Positions 51,781 to 62,758 of a stretch of DNA of 64,000 nucleotides are shown here, in pieces (within the stretch, counting starts at the first letter, position 1; each line of letters begins with the position of its first letter). Source of the DNA: Botryococcus braunii (taxonomy: Eukaryota; Chlorophyta; Trebouxiophyceae); NCBI GenBank assembly GCA_002005505.1, contig KV908427.1, forward strand, positions 434,122 through 498,121, given 5' to 3'. Under the pieces are notes generated by a model. It did not search any database and was not told the origin of the DNA. It saw nothing but the letters and a program-made list of their open reading frames with translations. The position numbers and the translations under genes are program-made.

Positions 51781-52745
51781 TTCCCCTCCATGTTTGTTAA
51801 TGCCAGATTTAGACAAACCTTTGTGATACATGTAGATGCCTTGGGCTTTGCTGTGGGTGCTGTTTTGCAGCAGGATCAAGGACAGGGACTACAGCCCGTT
51901 GCCTTCGAGTCCAGGAAACTCCAGCCCCCTGAGAGGAAATTAGCCCCTTATGATACAGAGTTACTTGCTCTTGTGCATGCTTTGTTGAAATGGAAGCATT
52001 TGCTGTTGGGTGCTAAATTTACTGTTCACACTGACCAGCGGGCTTTAAAGTATTTGTTGACTGCTCCTGTTAGGACTAGTAGACAGGAAAGATGGCTCAC
52101 TGAGATCATGAGATTTACGCCTGATATTAAGTATGTTAAGGGCACTGATAATGTAGTTGCAGATGCTTTGTCTAGGCGTGTTGACCTTGCAATGATGCAT
52201 GTCTCCTCTATTTTCGTCTCTTCTCTCCTACAAGAGATTGCCTTGCTGTGTGCTACTGATCCCACAGTTAGTAAACTGGTGGATGAAGGTGTTTTGGTAT
52301 TGAGAGACTCTGTACCTTATTCTGTGCAGTCATGTAGAGTGTATGTCCCTGATGCATTGAGAGATAAGGTGCTCAGAGAGTGTCATGCCACACCTTTTTC
52401 TGGACATCTTGGAATTAACACGATGTATGAGCTAGTGTGTAGGGAGTTTTGGTGGCCACGTCTCAGCTCATCAGTCAGGGACTTTTGCAGGTCTTGTGAT
52501 ACCTGCCAGCGCAATAAAAGGACTGGAGCTGTACCTTATGGCTTACTTCAGCCACTGCCCATTCCGGATGGACCTTTGCAAAGCGTCTCCCTTGATTTAG
52601 TGACTGATTTACCTGTCTGCTGTGGTTTTGATTCTATTGTGGTATTTGTTGATAGGTTCTCTAAGTTGTGTGTCTTAGCTGCATGCATGAAAACCATCAC
52701 TGTACCTCAACTTGCACAACTGTTTATTGACAGGGTCTTTGTAGA
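51781..52745 (+). pseudogene. pol: Element H RNase H and integrase fragment
   Basis: This continues H after element I and one GTTTC duplication. RNase H has HVDALGFAVGAVLQQD near 51828. The integrase finger has HATPFSGHLGIN and CRSCDTCQRNK. The core begins SLDLVTDLPV near 52590. The sequence stops at RVFV near 52743, before the second catalytic Asp, at the junction with J. Confidence 0.9.
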
Positions 52746-54148
52746 GGGTGGTAAGCAGTACACATTGCAATCTAAGTACCCAATAATTTCACAAAGGCCT
52801 TCCAAAAGTGACAAGTGAACCGAGGATCCCTATCACTAATAATGGATGTAGGCATACCAAACCTAACAAAGACCCTGTCAATAAACAGTTGTGCAAGTTG
52901 AGGTGCAGTGATGGTTTTCATGCATGCAGCTAAGACACACAACTTAGAGAACATATCAACAAGTACCACAATAGAATCAAAACCACAGCAGACAGGTAAA
53001 TCAGTCACTAAATCAAGGGAGACGCTTTGCCAAGGTCCATCCGGAATGGGCAGTGGCTGAAGCAAGCCATAAGGTATGGCTCCAGTCCCTTTACTGCGCT
53101 GGCAGGTGTCACAAGACCTGCAAAAGTCCCAGACTGATGAGCTGAGACGTGGCCACCAAAACTCCCTGCACACTAACTCATACATCTTGTTAATACCAAG
53201 ATGTCCAGAAAAGGGTGTGGCATGACACTCTCTGAGCACCTTCTCTCTCAATGCATCAGGTACATACACCTTCCCTGACTGCACAGAATAAGGTACAGAG
53301 TCTCTCAATACCAAAACACCTTCATCCACAAGTTTAGCAACTATGGGATCAGAAACACAAAGCAAGGCAATCTCTTGTAGGAGAGAAGAGACAGAAACAC
53401 AGGAGACATGCATCACTGCAAGGTCAACACGCCTAGACAAAGCATCTGCAACCACATTATCAGTGCCCTTAACATACTTAATATCACGCATAAATCTCAT
53501 GATCTCAGTGAGCCATCTTTCCTGTCTACAAGTCCTAAGAGGAGCAGTCAACAAATACTTTAAAGCCTGCTGGTGAGTGTGAAAAGTAAATTTAGCACCG
53601 AATAGCAAATGCTTCCATTTCAACAAAGCATGCACAAGAGCAAGTAACTCTCTATCATAAGGGGCTAGTTTCCTCTCAGGGGGCTGGAGTTTCCTGGATT
53701 CGAAGGCAAGGGGCTGCAGTCCCTGTCCCTGATCCTGCTGCAAAACAGCACCCACAGCAAAGCCCGAGGCATCTACATGTATCACAAAAGGTTTGTCTAA
53801 ATCTGCCATTAACAAACATGGAGGGGAAGAAACAAGATCCTTCAATGCAACAGAGGCTTGGATTTGAGGTCCCTCCGAAGTCCAAGGCACATCCTTCTTG
53901 AGCAACTCAGTAAGAGGATAAGCAACATCTGCAAAATGATCCATGAAAGTGTCATAATACTGTGTCGAGCCTAGAAAACCCCTCAACTGTGACACATTCA
54001 GGGGAGTTGGCCAATCCTGGATGGCTGCAACCTTCCTTGGATCCACCATAATCCCATGAGGAGTCAACAGGTGTCCCAAGTATTCCACTTGCTTGGCAAC
54101 AAAGTCACACTTGGACCTTTTACAATAAAATATATGTTCCCTGAGCAC
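52746..54148 (-). pseudogene. pol: Element J pol: RT end, RNase H, integrase
   Basis: The frame reads from [15 protein letters not shown] through RNase H (HVDASGFAVGAVLQQD near 53780). The integrase finger has HATPFSGHLGINK and CRSCDTCQRSK, and the core has SLDLVTDLPV and ISDRDPRFTCHFWKAF. TAG near 52788 interrupts it. The same frame then reads IAMCTAYHP before the junction with H. Confidence 0.9.
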
Positions 54149-55880
54149 AACAAGTCAATTCTTAAATGCTCCATGTGTTCTTCAACAAATTTAGAATATA
54201 TGAGGATGTCATCTAGGTAAACCAACACAAACCTATCCAGAAAGGGAGCCAGGATAGTATTCATAACAGATTGAAAAGTAGCAGGAGCATTAGTTAACCC
54301 AAAAGGCATAACAGTGAACTCATAATGACCATAAGGGGTTTTAAAAGCAGTCTTCTCTATGCTGTCCTCATGCATACGAATCTGGTGGTAGCCAGAGGCA
54401 AGATCAAGCTTAGAAAACTCACAACTTCCATGTAATTGCTCAAACATCTCATCAATTCTAGGCAATGGGTGCTGATTCCAAAAGTAATCCTATTTAAGGC
54501 TTTGTAATCAATGCATAGACGCCAACCACCATCCTTTTTGGGAACAAATAGAATGGGTGCACCAAATTGAGAGGTTGATGGGCAGATGAATCCCCACTCA
54601 AGGAGCTCCTGCAACTGTGCACGTAGTTCAGCAAGCTGAGCTCGAGACAGTGGATAAATCTGGGAGGCTCGAGGAGTTGCGTCGGGCTCCAATCTGATAT
54701 GATGATCACTAGCACGAGAAGGAGGGAGGCCTTCAGGAAGGCCAGATAGTACATCCTTAAATTCCTGTAAAAGCTGCTCCAACTCTAGCACATCATATGC
54801 ATTAGTATCTGAAACATTGTCAGTAACTGCATTAAGTTGAATAATGTACACTGATTCACCCAACTTAACCATCTCTTCCACTTCCATGGAGGAGACCACA
54901 TACCCAGGCATGCCTGACCTTTGACAGCCCAGAAGTACATGTGTTTTATTAGCATGAACCAAAGAAACAGCATTCAATTTCCAATTCACAATTGGGTTAA
55001 AAACAGTCAACCAAGGTTTGCCTAAGACAAGATCATAGTAGGTCAACTCAGTGGGAAGGCAGGTGACTCCAAAACCCAAAGTTCCCACAGTCAGGTCAAT
55101 TGACACACTATGTCCTACTACAGAAGTCCTACCATCAGCCACTCTTACAGTAACATGTGAACTTAAAGGAACAGTGGGAAGGGCAAGCTCCTGCAAAAGT
55201 TTACCATCAATAAAGTTTGCAGAGGCTCCACTGTCTAATAAAATCCTGACAGGTCTACCAGTAAGAATTCCCTCAAATTCAATGAAAGTAGAAGAAAGGT
55301 CAAGACCATCCACTATGTGTCTACTGTTCAGCTGAACAAAAGAGTCAAAAGAGGTTGCGGGCAGGGGTTTCTTCTTCACACGAAGACAACCAGTCTGAAC
55401 CAGGCAACGAAACAAGGGCAAGCTTGATGAACAGGAGTGGGGCGAGCTCGGAATGGTGGAAGTAATGCCCAGTGCAGTCAAAACAGGGCCGGAAAGCAAG
55501 ACATCATGAGTTTGTTGCTGAGTAATCCCTTCCATCGCCTGTCCACCATCACTTGGGCAAGAGAGCACAGTCAATCTGGTACCTGGCAGTAATTGTGCAA
55601 CAAGCTGGCTAACAGTACACTCCCTATTATTACTATCAACAAACAAGACAACATGAGCATCACTAGAAGGAAGGTGAGGAGCTGCATCTCTCTTATACAT
55701 GCACACAGGATTGATCAAGTCATTGGCATGGGGGGATATCTGAAACTCTCTACACAAACCATGGCCATCCACAATATGGGACATGTTAGAATGGCAACAA
55801 CTGTGAAAGAAATCTTGCAGATTACTAACTTCATACAATACAGGAATCCCATACTGGATGGCTAAACAGTTGGCAGACAT
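54149..55880 (-). pseudogene. pol: Element J pol: N-terminal region, protease, RT with two frameshifts
   Basis: ATG at 55880 begins MSANCLAIQYG. The Cys/His-rich N-terminus is shared with F. The protease has LDSGASANFID near 55225. RT starts with GGWRLCIDYKALN, then loses a base near 54480 (before [11 protein letters not shown]). It shifts again near 54148, after [20 protein letters not shown]. As in F, pol lies in a different frame from gag and begins about 46 bases after the gag stop. Confidence 0.9.
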
Positions 55881-55926
55881 CTGAACCAGGACTCACACTG
55901 CTGTAATACCAAAAAAGAAACCCAAA

Positions 55927-56414
55927 TCAAGTTGTATTTGATTTGGTGCGTTGCTTTCTGAGCTCTGGGTGCAATTGGAAGCAACGCTCAGCTGCGTGGC
56001 CAGCCTTGCCACAATGCGTGCAAGTCTGCGTGGCAGGTTTTGTCGGGCCTAGGGACTTAGAGTCAGGGGGACCTTTGGGAGCAGGGTGCGGCGTCCTGGA
56101 CTGGCCTGGGATATCAGATATAGTAACAGTGTGCTTGAAATAATCCTCCAAGGTCTTAGGATACTGGAGTGAGATACTCTTCTGTAAATCAGTCCTGCAG
56201 CCATGCAAAAACAAGTAACACAGCGTGCCTTCTGCAAATGCCTTGGGTACCTTGGCTCTCAAAGCATTAAATGTTGCTATATATGTCCTCATGTCAATCT
56301 TGCCCTGTGACAAGCTCAGCAATTGTTCTAAGTGCCTCTTATGCAGTTCCACAGGCCTGAAAGCAGCTGTCAGAGCAACCACAAAATCACCCCATCTCCC
56401 AAAAGCAGGTAAAC
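55927..56414 (-). pseudogene. gag: Element J gag, part 2: core end and zinc knuckle
   Basis: PVELHKRHLEQLLSLSQGKIDMRTYI matches F Gag. The knuckle CTHCGKAGHAAERC lies near 56010 and the stop at 55927. The fragment is cut at 56414 by element K. Confidence 0.88.
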
Positions 56415-56617
56415 TGTAACCGCGCTCGAGGACAAGTCCCGAGTAGCAGCGGTACAATCGAAAGCCCAGTACGGTTGGAGGTTCGGTAGCTCGTTACAGG
56501 GCGTTATACCAGACGGTTGCCTTTGACGGCTGAGACGAGCGAGATACAATGAAGTAATGTAATGAATGGAATGCCCTTTCCGTGTCCGTAAGCCCTCCTT
56601 CTCTTCCAGCTGTTATA
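56415..56617 (+). repeat. Element K 5' LTR (203 bp)
   Basis: It starts TGTAACCGCGCTCGAGG and ends CAGCTGTTATA. ATTGGTATCGGTTCTGAGG follows and is the likely primer site (TTGGTATCGG, CCA-end type). Confidence 0.93.
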
Positions 56618-56655
56618 ATTGGTATCGGTTCTGAGGTTGTTGCATTTGGGTTTCG

Positions 56656-58208
56656 ATGACAAGTTCGTGGCCTGACGTCTATAAGGGCTATAACTTTGGG
56701 TTCTTGCCTACTACGGCAAATGTCCGAGAAAAAAAGATTTTCGATATAAAGGATGATGAGGAGTACACCCTCACAGTGCGTGGCTTTCAAAGGAAGCACT
56801 TGTTGGCGAAACAGCGCCTATGGCAAGCGTGTGAGCCAGAATACTATGCCAATACTTGGGCCACATCGCATTTAGTAACAACTGAATCCAATAATGTCAA
56901 TGACCAAACAGTTTTCGAGTCGCGCGCATACGACGCCCATTTGTTCGAAAAGATATCTTTTCGATGATGTTAACGATCGTGTGGCATTTTGCGTCGGCCC
57001 ACTTGCTTCATGACGTGGGACCGAACTGGTTTGAGAATGAAGAAGTTATGAATGATTTGATAAATCCAGGCCGTTATGGTGAAGATTTATGGGAAAAATA
57101 CGGCCTTACCTTCTTGAAGGATGGGAATCCCGCATCTATTTTGCGCAAGTGGATTGCAACAAATAAAACAGTCATTGACGGCTCGATTCCAGTTCAAAGG
57201 CCAGTTGCAAGACCCATTGATTGGGATTTGTACATGAATTTCACTGATGAGTCAAATGACTATTACTTGCAGTAAGACTGTTTTCGCTACAAGACTCCTG
57301 ATCCGGCTTACACCGAAGCCTTTGAGTACATTTTTGGAATCCCAAAGGAACTCTTCGCAGATGGGGTAAACAATTTGTACAAGTCTGCGCTCTTCATGAA
57401 GCCTGAGAGCATGAAACCCCTTGCCTGGATTCTTATGGATGATGAATCCAAACTCAGCCTCATCAAAGGCACTCTTGGTGAGAAAGATGGCACTAAAGAG
57501 AAAGTTAATGGTGAAGATTCATCTTTTGAAGAGGCTCAGACCGAAGTGCTTATGAACATGTCGGGAACCAAAGGAGCCACCTTCATGGCAATCCCAGGCA
57601 TCTGCACAAGGCCCATGGGGTATGACACTAATTTTCAAGTATTTATGGGCCGTATCCCACCCATTAATACCCCTGGCATGCTACCTACAAAGGGTCCAAT
57701 TTTTACACCACAAACGAGATTTGCAAAGGTTCCACCATATGTTCATGCTCGGGCAGATTCCCAAAATGACCCATATGGTGGAAATACCGATCCTTATGAT
57801 GAAGCTGATGAGCATGAGGATGAAAATAATGAGCAAGACGAGAATGAAGATATTGCTCCCCTCAATGGATCTCAAACAAGTGGGGCCAGGGGCAATAATC
57901 ATGGACCCCCTGATGGTGATGATGATGGTGATGATAATAATGATGATGATGGTCCAGGTAATAATCATAATAACCCAAGACGTGGGGGTGGTGGCCCAGG
58001 TGGCCCGTTTGACCCAGCACGTGGTCCTGGTGATCAAGAACCCGGGTACGATGATCCTGTCCCGGAGTATTATCGAGGTAAAGGCCCAGCGGGCAAGACC
58101 CTAGGCTTTAAGGATATTCAAGCCTTGCAAAATTATAATGGCAAGCGTACTGGTCCCACCGAGAATAACTATGATTATTCGGGGGCGTGTGGCAGGGCTA
58201 GAGCATGA
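56656..58208 (+). pseudogene. gag: Element K gag, frameshifted
   Basis: ATG at 56656 begins MTSSWPDVYKGYNFG. The frame is lost near 56955. From about 57010 the reading frame that ends at 58208 is used (WFENEEVMNDLINPGRYG), with a TAA at 57273-57275. The C-terminal third is rich in Asp, Asn and Gly (57780-58030), and I see no zinc knuckle. The last 104 bases overlap the pol frame, which is +1 relative to gag. Confidence 0.8.
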
Positions 58209-61200
58209 CATTACCCTGGACACAGCAGCAACCCCAAGCTTTATCAGCACAGACTTTGCTGAATCATGCGGCCTCAAAATCGAGGAAGTCAGTCTCTCGG
58301 CTTATGGACCTGATGGCACCACCTTGCAAGTCAAAGGAATGGCAACTGTACCTATTTCTTTTGGGTCTTTGAATACGGCCGTAAGAGCCGTCGTAGCTGA
58401 TTTGTCCAAGCCAACAATCTATCTTGGAGATGATTTTCTTTTGCAGTCACGTGCAGTACTTGACTATAATGAAAAGATTGTGACTTTGAGGGTTGGAAGA
58501 GAATCACATACCTTCCACCTTGGTGACAAAGATATCTCGCATGTGCTTGGAAAACCTTTAAGTCTGTCAGCCATGATGGCATCGCATGGGCTGAAATCAG
58601 ATGAAGCCATCTTATGTGCAATTGTATTAGAAAAACCGGACTCTAACGGGACTGACCTTGATGCATTACCTAAAGATTTACGGGAGTTATTGAATGAATT
58701 TTCAGACAGATTCCCAGATGAGCTACCGGATGGTTTACCACCGGATCGTGGAATTAATCATGTAATTGAGCTTGAACCTGGATACAAGCCCAAACCAGGC
58801 TATCTCCCAAGATACTCTCAACTTCAGAAGCGAGCAATGTGGGAAGAAATAGAACGTCTTCTAAAGAAGGGACTTATTGAATACTCACATTCTCCCTTTG
58901 CAGCCCCTTGCTTCTTTATGAATAAGAAGGATGGTAATCTACGAATGGTAGTCGACTATCAGCAATTGAATAAGGTGACTGTAAAGCATAGAACACCATT
59001 GCCTCGCATCGATGATACACTAGATATGCTAGGAAATGCAAGTTTCTTTTCATCTCTTGATCTTCATTCGGGATATCATCAGATTCGCATCAATGAAGAG
59101 GATGTTCCCAAGACGGGATTTCGTACACCATTTGGTCAATACAATTTCAAAGTTTTGGCGTTTGGGCTCACTAATGCCCCCGCCACATTTCAAACCGTCA
59201 TGAATAAGATCTTTGAGGAATACGTGGGAAAGTTTCTGTTAGTATATATGGACGATATCCTAATTTACTCCAAGACGTTGGAGGAGCACATGAAGCAAAT
59301 CAGACTTGTGCTCGAGAAGTTACAAGAGCATCAATTATATGCAAAGATGAAGAAATGCTCGTGGCTGAAGGAATGGACACTGTTCCTTGGGCACCTTGTC
59401 GGCCCGCATGGTATCAAGATTGATGATTCAAAGATCGAGGCCGTCCGTAATTGGCCCACACCAACTGATGTACATGATGTACGGCAATTCATGGGATTAA
59501 CCAACTTTTGCAAGAAGTTTGTTCAAGGGTTCGCACGGATAGCTGCACCCGTTAATAGTCTCACCAAACCCAAGGTACCTTTCAAGTGGACACCAGACCA
59601 TGAGGTATCTTTCAGTGGCATGAAACATGCAATCACAACGGCACCAGTGCTCAAGGCACCAGATTTTGATAAGCCGTTCACAGTTATAAGTGATGCAAGT
59701 GGATTTGGCATGGGTGGCGTATTGGTTCAAGATGGCCGCCCCATTGCTTACAATAGCAAGAAGTTCACGCCTGCAGAGAGAAACTATGGTGTGACTGAAC
59801 AAGAACTACGAGCAGTGGTCTATAATCTGGAAGTTTGGCGCCCGTATCTCGAAGGTGCTGAGAAGGTTACTATCATCACAGACCACAATCCGAATACATT
59901 CTTTCAGGACAAGCAAGTGTTGTCTAGAAGACAAGTCCGCTGGTATGAGTTTCTTTCAAGATTCCATCTGGAATGGAAATACGAGCCGGGACGCACGAAC
60001 GTTGCGGATCCTTTAAGTCGGTCACCAGCGCTATTGCGAGCCATGCATGTTGGCATTGAAATTGCAGCAGTAACGACTCGTTCTCGGACGACAGGGTTCT
60101 CACAACCCGCTCCACCCACACGGGGGGACTCTTCCCTACCACAGGGGAGCGCGGTTGAGGGAGCGGTGTCCACCCACTTGGGGAACCAGGCCTTACCACA
60201 GGGGACTCAGTCCACCCACACGGGAGGTCGGGTTCTACCACAGGGGACCCACCTTGGTAGTTCGGGGTGCGAGTCTACGCATGTTAACAAGAAACAAAAA
60301 GTTGTGGCTAGACCACGTGATTCAATTTTTGACCCCATACGGATTCCTACGGGACCGTCTATTGCCAATGACTTCTTGTCTCGCCTTCGAGAAGCGTACG
60401 CAGCCGACTCATTCTATTCTAATCCTGAAAATGTCAGCAAGATGGTACAACAAGATGGCATTTGGTACATCCAACGCGGTGAGTTGCTTGTAATCTCGGT
60501 ACCGCACGATGTCGACTTGCGCACGTTGATCATTTCACATTATCATAGCCCGCCATGCAGAGGACATGGAGGTTTGGCAAAGACAAAGGATCTCATTGAA
60601 AGACATTTCCATTGGCATGGATTGTACACGCAAGTGAAGAAGTTCATTGATACTTGTGAATTTTGCCAGAGGAACAAGTCCTCAAATCAGGCACCAGCCG
60701 GACCCTTGCAACCTATTGCTCCACCAGATCAGCCTTTTGATACAATCTCAATGGATTTGATTGTTGATCTACCAGTAGACAAGACCACTGGTGATGATTC
60801 TATCTTAGTCATTGTTGACAAGCTCACCAAGATGGCAAAGTTTCTTTCTTGTCGCAAGACGGTTGGATCAACCGCCATTGCTGAGATGCTGTACAGTAAG
60901 GTGTTCGCCGTGTACGGCAAGCCTGCTCAGCTCATTACGGATCGTGATCCAAGGTTCACTGGCAATTTCTTTCGTGAATGGTGTTCTGGCCTTAATATCA
61001 AGCAATGTTTCACGTCAGCTTATCATCCTCAGTCAGACGGCCAGACCGAGAGAATGAATCGCATTTTGGAGGACTACCTCCGTAACTATGTCAATCCACA
61101 GGGAGATGATTGGGTCAAGTACCTCCCTAGTGCTGAATTTGCGATCAATAACGCATATCAGGAGAGCATAAGGACCTCTCCATTCTTTCTGAATTTGGGT

Positions 61201-61950
61201 CGCCACCCCAATGCTGTTGAGGGGCTGGAAGCGTTCCTACCCAAAGTGATTCCTAACACGCGGGCACATGTGTTTAAAGTCCAAGAAGCAACGGACGTGC
61301 GCCGACGTATTCAAGACCAAACCAGGGCAGCCCAAGCGTGCTTGCAAGCAGCACATGATCGTGAAAAGTTGTGGGTTCAAGCCCGTGGCAATATTGAAGA
61401 GGCACAACAGCGTCAAAAGAAGCATTATGATAAACACAGACGCGAAGTCGTGTATCAGGAAGGAGACCAAGTTCTCTTGTCCACAAGAAATGCCGGTCGC
61501 AGAAGTGTGCTAAGCACTAAATTTCTGCCAAAGTTCGTTGGTCCATTCAAGGTGCTGTCGCGGGTGGGTGATGTTGCCTATAAGTTGGAACTCCCACAAG
61601 GAATCCGCTGGCACAATGTGTTCCATGTAAGCTTGCTCAAGCCGTATAAGCAACCGACACAAGTGGGCACAATGATGCCTCAACCACCTCCGTTACCCCC
61701 AGTCATTGATGGTGATATGTATTATGCAGTTGAGGACATCGTCGGGCACAAGGTGAAAGCTCACCACGTGAATAAGAAGAAACACCACGATGATCCAAAG
61801 CGCAAGGGCAAAGCCACATACTTGTATCTTGTTAAGTGGGCTGGATACCCATCAAGTGATAATTCATGGGAGCCCGTATCCAACTTTGCGCATAACGCGG
61901 AGACCCGTGCCATGCTATCAGCTTACAAGGAGAGGAATGGGTTGAAGTGA
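58138..61950 (+). CDS. pol: Element K Pol polyprotein (1270 aa), intact
   Basis: The first ATG is 58138, but the frame is open from 58105, so pol may be reached by +1 frameshifting from gag. The protease has LDTAATPSF at residues 27-35, with DTAA where DSGA or DTGA is usual. RT has [10 protein letters not shown] at about 370. RNase H has SDASGFGMGG near 520. A repeated Pro/Gln/Gly/Thr linker spans about 655-720. The integrase finger (HYHSPPCRGHGG, CEFCQRNK) lies near 800-845. The core has SMDLIVDLPV, ITDRDPRF and QSDGQTERMNRILED near 870-975. The C-terminal chromodomain YLVKWAGYPSSDNSWEPV lies near 1225-1242. No stop or frameshift is seen. Confidence 0.95.
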   Translation: MASVLVPPRITMIIRGRVAGLEHDITLDTAATPSFISTDFAESCGLKIEEVSLSAYGPDGTTLQVKGMATVPISFGSLNTAVRAVVADLSKPTIYLGDDFLLQSRAVLDYNEKIVTLRVGRESHTFHLGDKDISHVLGKPLSLSAMMASHGLKSDEAILCAIVLEKPDSNGTDLDALPKDLRELLNEFSDRFPDELPDGLPPDRGINHVIELEPGYKPKPGYLPRYSQLQKRAMWEEIERLLKKGLIEYSHSPFAAPCFFMNKKDGNLRMVVDYQQLNKVTVKHRTPLPRIDDTLDMLGNASFFSSLDLHSGYHQIRINEEDVPKTGFRTPFGQYNFKVLAFGLTNAPATFQTVMNKIFEEYVGKFLLVYMDDILIYSKTLEEHMKQIRLVLEKLQEHQLYAKMKKCSWLKEWTLFLGHLVGPHGIKIDDSKIEAVRNWPTPTDVHDVRQFMGLTNFCKKFVQGFARIAAPVNSLTKPKVPFKWTPDHEVSFSGMKHAITTAPVLKAPDFDKPFTVISDASGFGMGGVLVQDGRPIAYNSKKFTPAERNYGVTEQELRAVVYNLEVWRPYLEGAEKVTIITDHNPNTFFQDKQVLSRRQVRWYEFLSRFHLEWKYEPGRTNVADPLSRSPALLRAMHVGIEIAAVTTRSRTTGFSQPAPPTRGDSSLPQGSAVEGAVSTHLGNQALPQGTQSTHTGGRVLPQGTHLGSSGCESTHVNKKQKVVARPRDSIFDPIRIPTGPSIANDFLSRLREAYAADSFYSNPENVSKMVQQDGIWYIQRGELLVISVPHDVDLRTLIISHYHSPPCRGHGGLAKTKDLIERHFHWHGLYTQVKKFIDTCEFCQRNKSSNQAPAGPLQPIAPPDQPFDTISMDLIVDLPVDKTTGDDSILVIVDKLTKMAKFLSCRKTVGSTAIAEMLYSKVFAVYGKPAQLITDRDPRFTGNFFREWCSGLNIKQCFTSAYHPQSDGQTERMNRILEDYLRNYVNPQGDDWVKYLPSAEFAINNAYQESIRTSPFFLNLGRHPNAVEGLEAFLPKVIPNTRAHVFKVQEATDVRRRIQDQTRAAQACLQAAHDREKLWVQARGNIEEAQQRQKKHYDKHRREVVYQEGDQVLLSTRNAGRRSVLSTKFLPKFVGPFKVLSRVGDVAYKLELPQGIRWHNVFHVSLLKPYKQPTQVGTMMPQPPPLPPVIDGDMYYAVEDIVGHKVKAHHVNKKKHHDDPKRKGKATYLYLVKWAGYPSSDNSWEPVSNFAHNAETRAMLSAYKERNGLK
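60111..60252 (+). repeat. Imperfect tandem repeat in the element K pol linker
   Basis: Three units start TCCACCCAC at 60111, 60169 and 60211, and each contains TACCACAGGGGA. They encode LPQG and STHxG-type repeats between RNase H and integrase. A related unit (CACCCACACGGGCCC then TACCACAGGGA) lies in the 3' UTR near 62426. Confidence 0.7.
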
Positions 61951-62550
61951 CCTAGATACCCACCTCCCAGGCAGGCCATCCTCTTGAGGCGGGGGGGGGA
62001 AGCCTAAGCCACATCAATTATGTACGTGAACGCTCACGGTACGTGCTACAGATAGTAGATACTTGAATTGGCACAGAAGCTGGGTCGTCCTGAGCAAGTG
62101 CCAGAACTTGCATTAATGGCAGCGTCGTACAGGGACTGCAGCCCTGCGTCGATGAGCACCGGTCCACTGGAGGGTCTCATCAGCCGACGGGTGTGTGGGC
62201 ATAGGACGACGGATCCTTTAGCTCCTCACTTACACGCGATTCCCCAACGCAGCTGGTGGTAGTTGCTAGAAGGACTTACAGCTTATGGGAGCAGTCCTGA
62301 CGAGACGGGCCCTCGTCCCCTGAACCACGTCTAGTTGGATAGTTGGGAGGCTGGCCACCTCACTGCTATTTCATGTAGGCGGAGTAGTTGGTCGCTACTC
62401 AGGATCAGGATAACTCACGTGGTCACCCACACGGGCCCTCGCGGTACCACAGGGACCATTGTGTAGTGCATATGATATTTTGCATGTTGCTGTTTATTGG
62501 TTATTGCATGGTCTGTCCGAGGACGGCCAGATACTTGAGGTGGGGGGAGA
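61951..62550 (+). other. Element K 3' untranslated region and polypurine tract
   Basis: Six hundred bases without a supported ORF run to GGTGGGGGGAGA directly before the 3' LTR. A G run at 61992-62000 is a second purine-rich stretch that could act as an internal primer site. Confidence 0.7.
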
Positions 62551-62753
62551 TGTAACCGCGCTCGAGGACAAGTCCCGAGTAGCAGCGGTACAATCGAAAG
62601 CGCAGTACGGTTGGAGGTTCGGTAGCTCGTTACAGGGCGTTATACCAGACGGTTGCCTTTGACGGCTGAGACGAGCGAGATACAATGAAGTAATGTAATG
62701 AATGGAATGCCCTTTCCGTGTCCGTAAGCCCTCCTTCTCTTCCAGCTGTTATA
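62551..62753 (+). repeat. Element K 3' LTR (203 bp)
   Basis: This copy differs from the 5' LTR by one base (C to G near 62602). It is followed by the TAAAC duplication and the resumed gag of J. Confidence 0.93.
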
Positions 62754-62758
62754 TAAAC

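Larger units (their letters stand above)
43926..52745 (+). mobile_element. Element H: Ty3/gypsy fragment of the F family, truncated on both sides
   Basis: The RT, RNase H and integrase parts of an F-family element lie at 43926-44636 and 51781-52745, interrupted by element I. The left side is cut by G and the right side by a head-on junction with element J near 52745. No LTR of H is in the window. Confidence 0.88.
56415..62753 (+). mobile_element. Element K: Ty3/gypsy chromodomain element with intact pol
   Basis: Two 203-bp LTRs (one difference by eye) are flanked by TAAAC at 56410-56414 and 62754-62758. The order is LTR, primer site, gag (damaged), pol (intact), 600-bp 3' UTR, polypurine tract GGTGGGGGGAGA, LTR. 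The LTRs run TGTAAC to GTTATA, so the usual final CA is TA. It is inserted in the gag of element J. Confidence 0.95.

Noticed and set aside
57622..58104. Met/Ile-rich 160-codon frame overlapping K gag
   Set aside because: It is a shadow of the GAT/AAT-rich gag tail in another frame.
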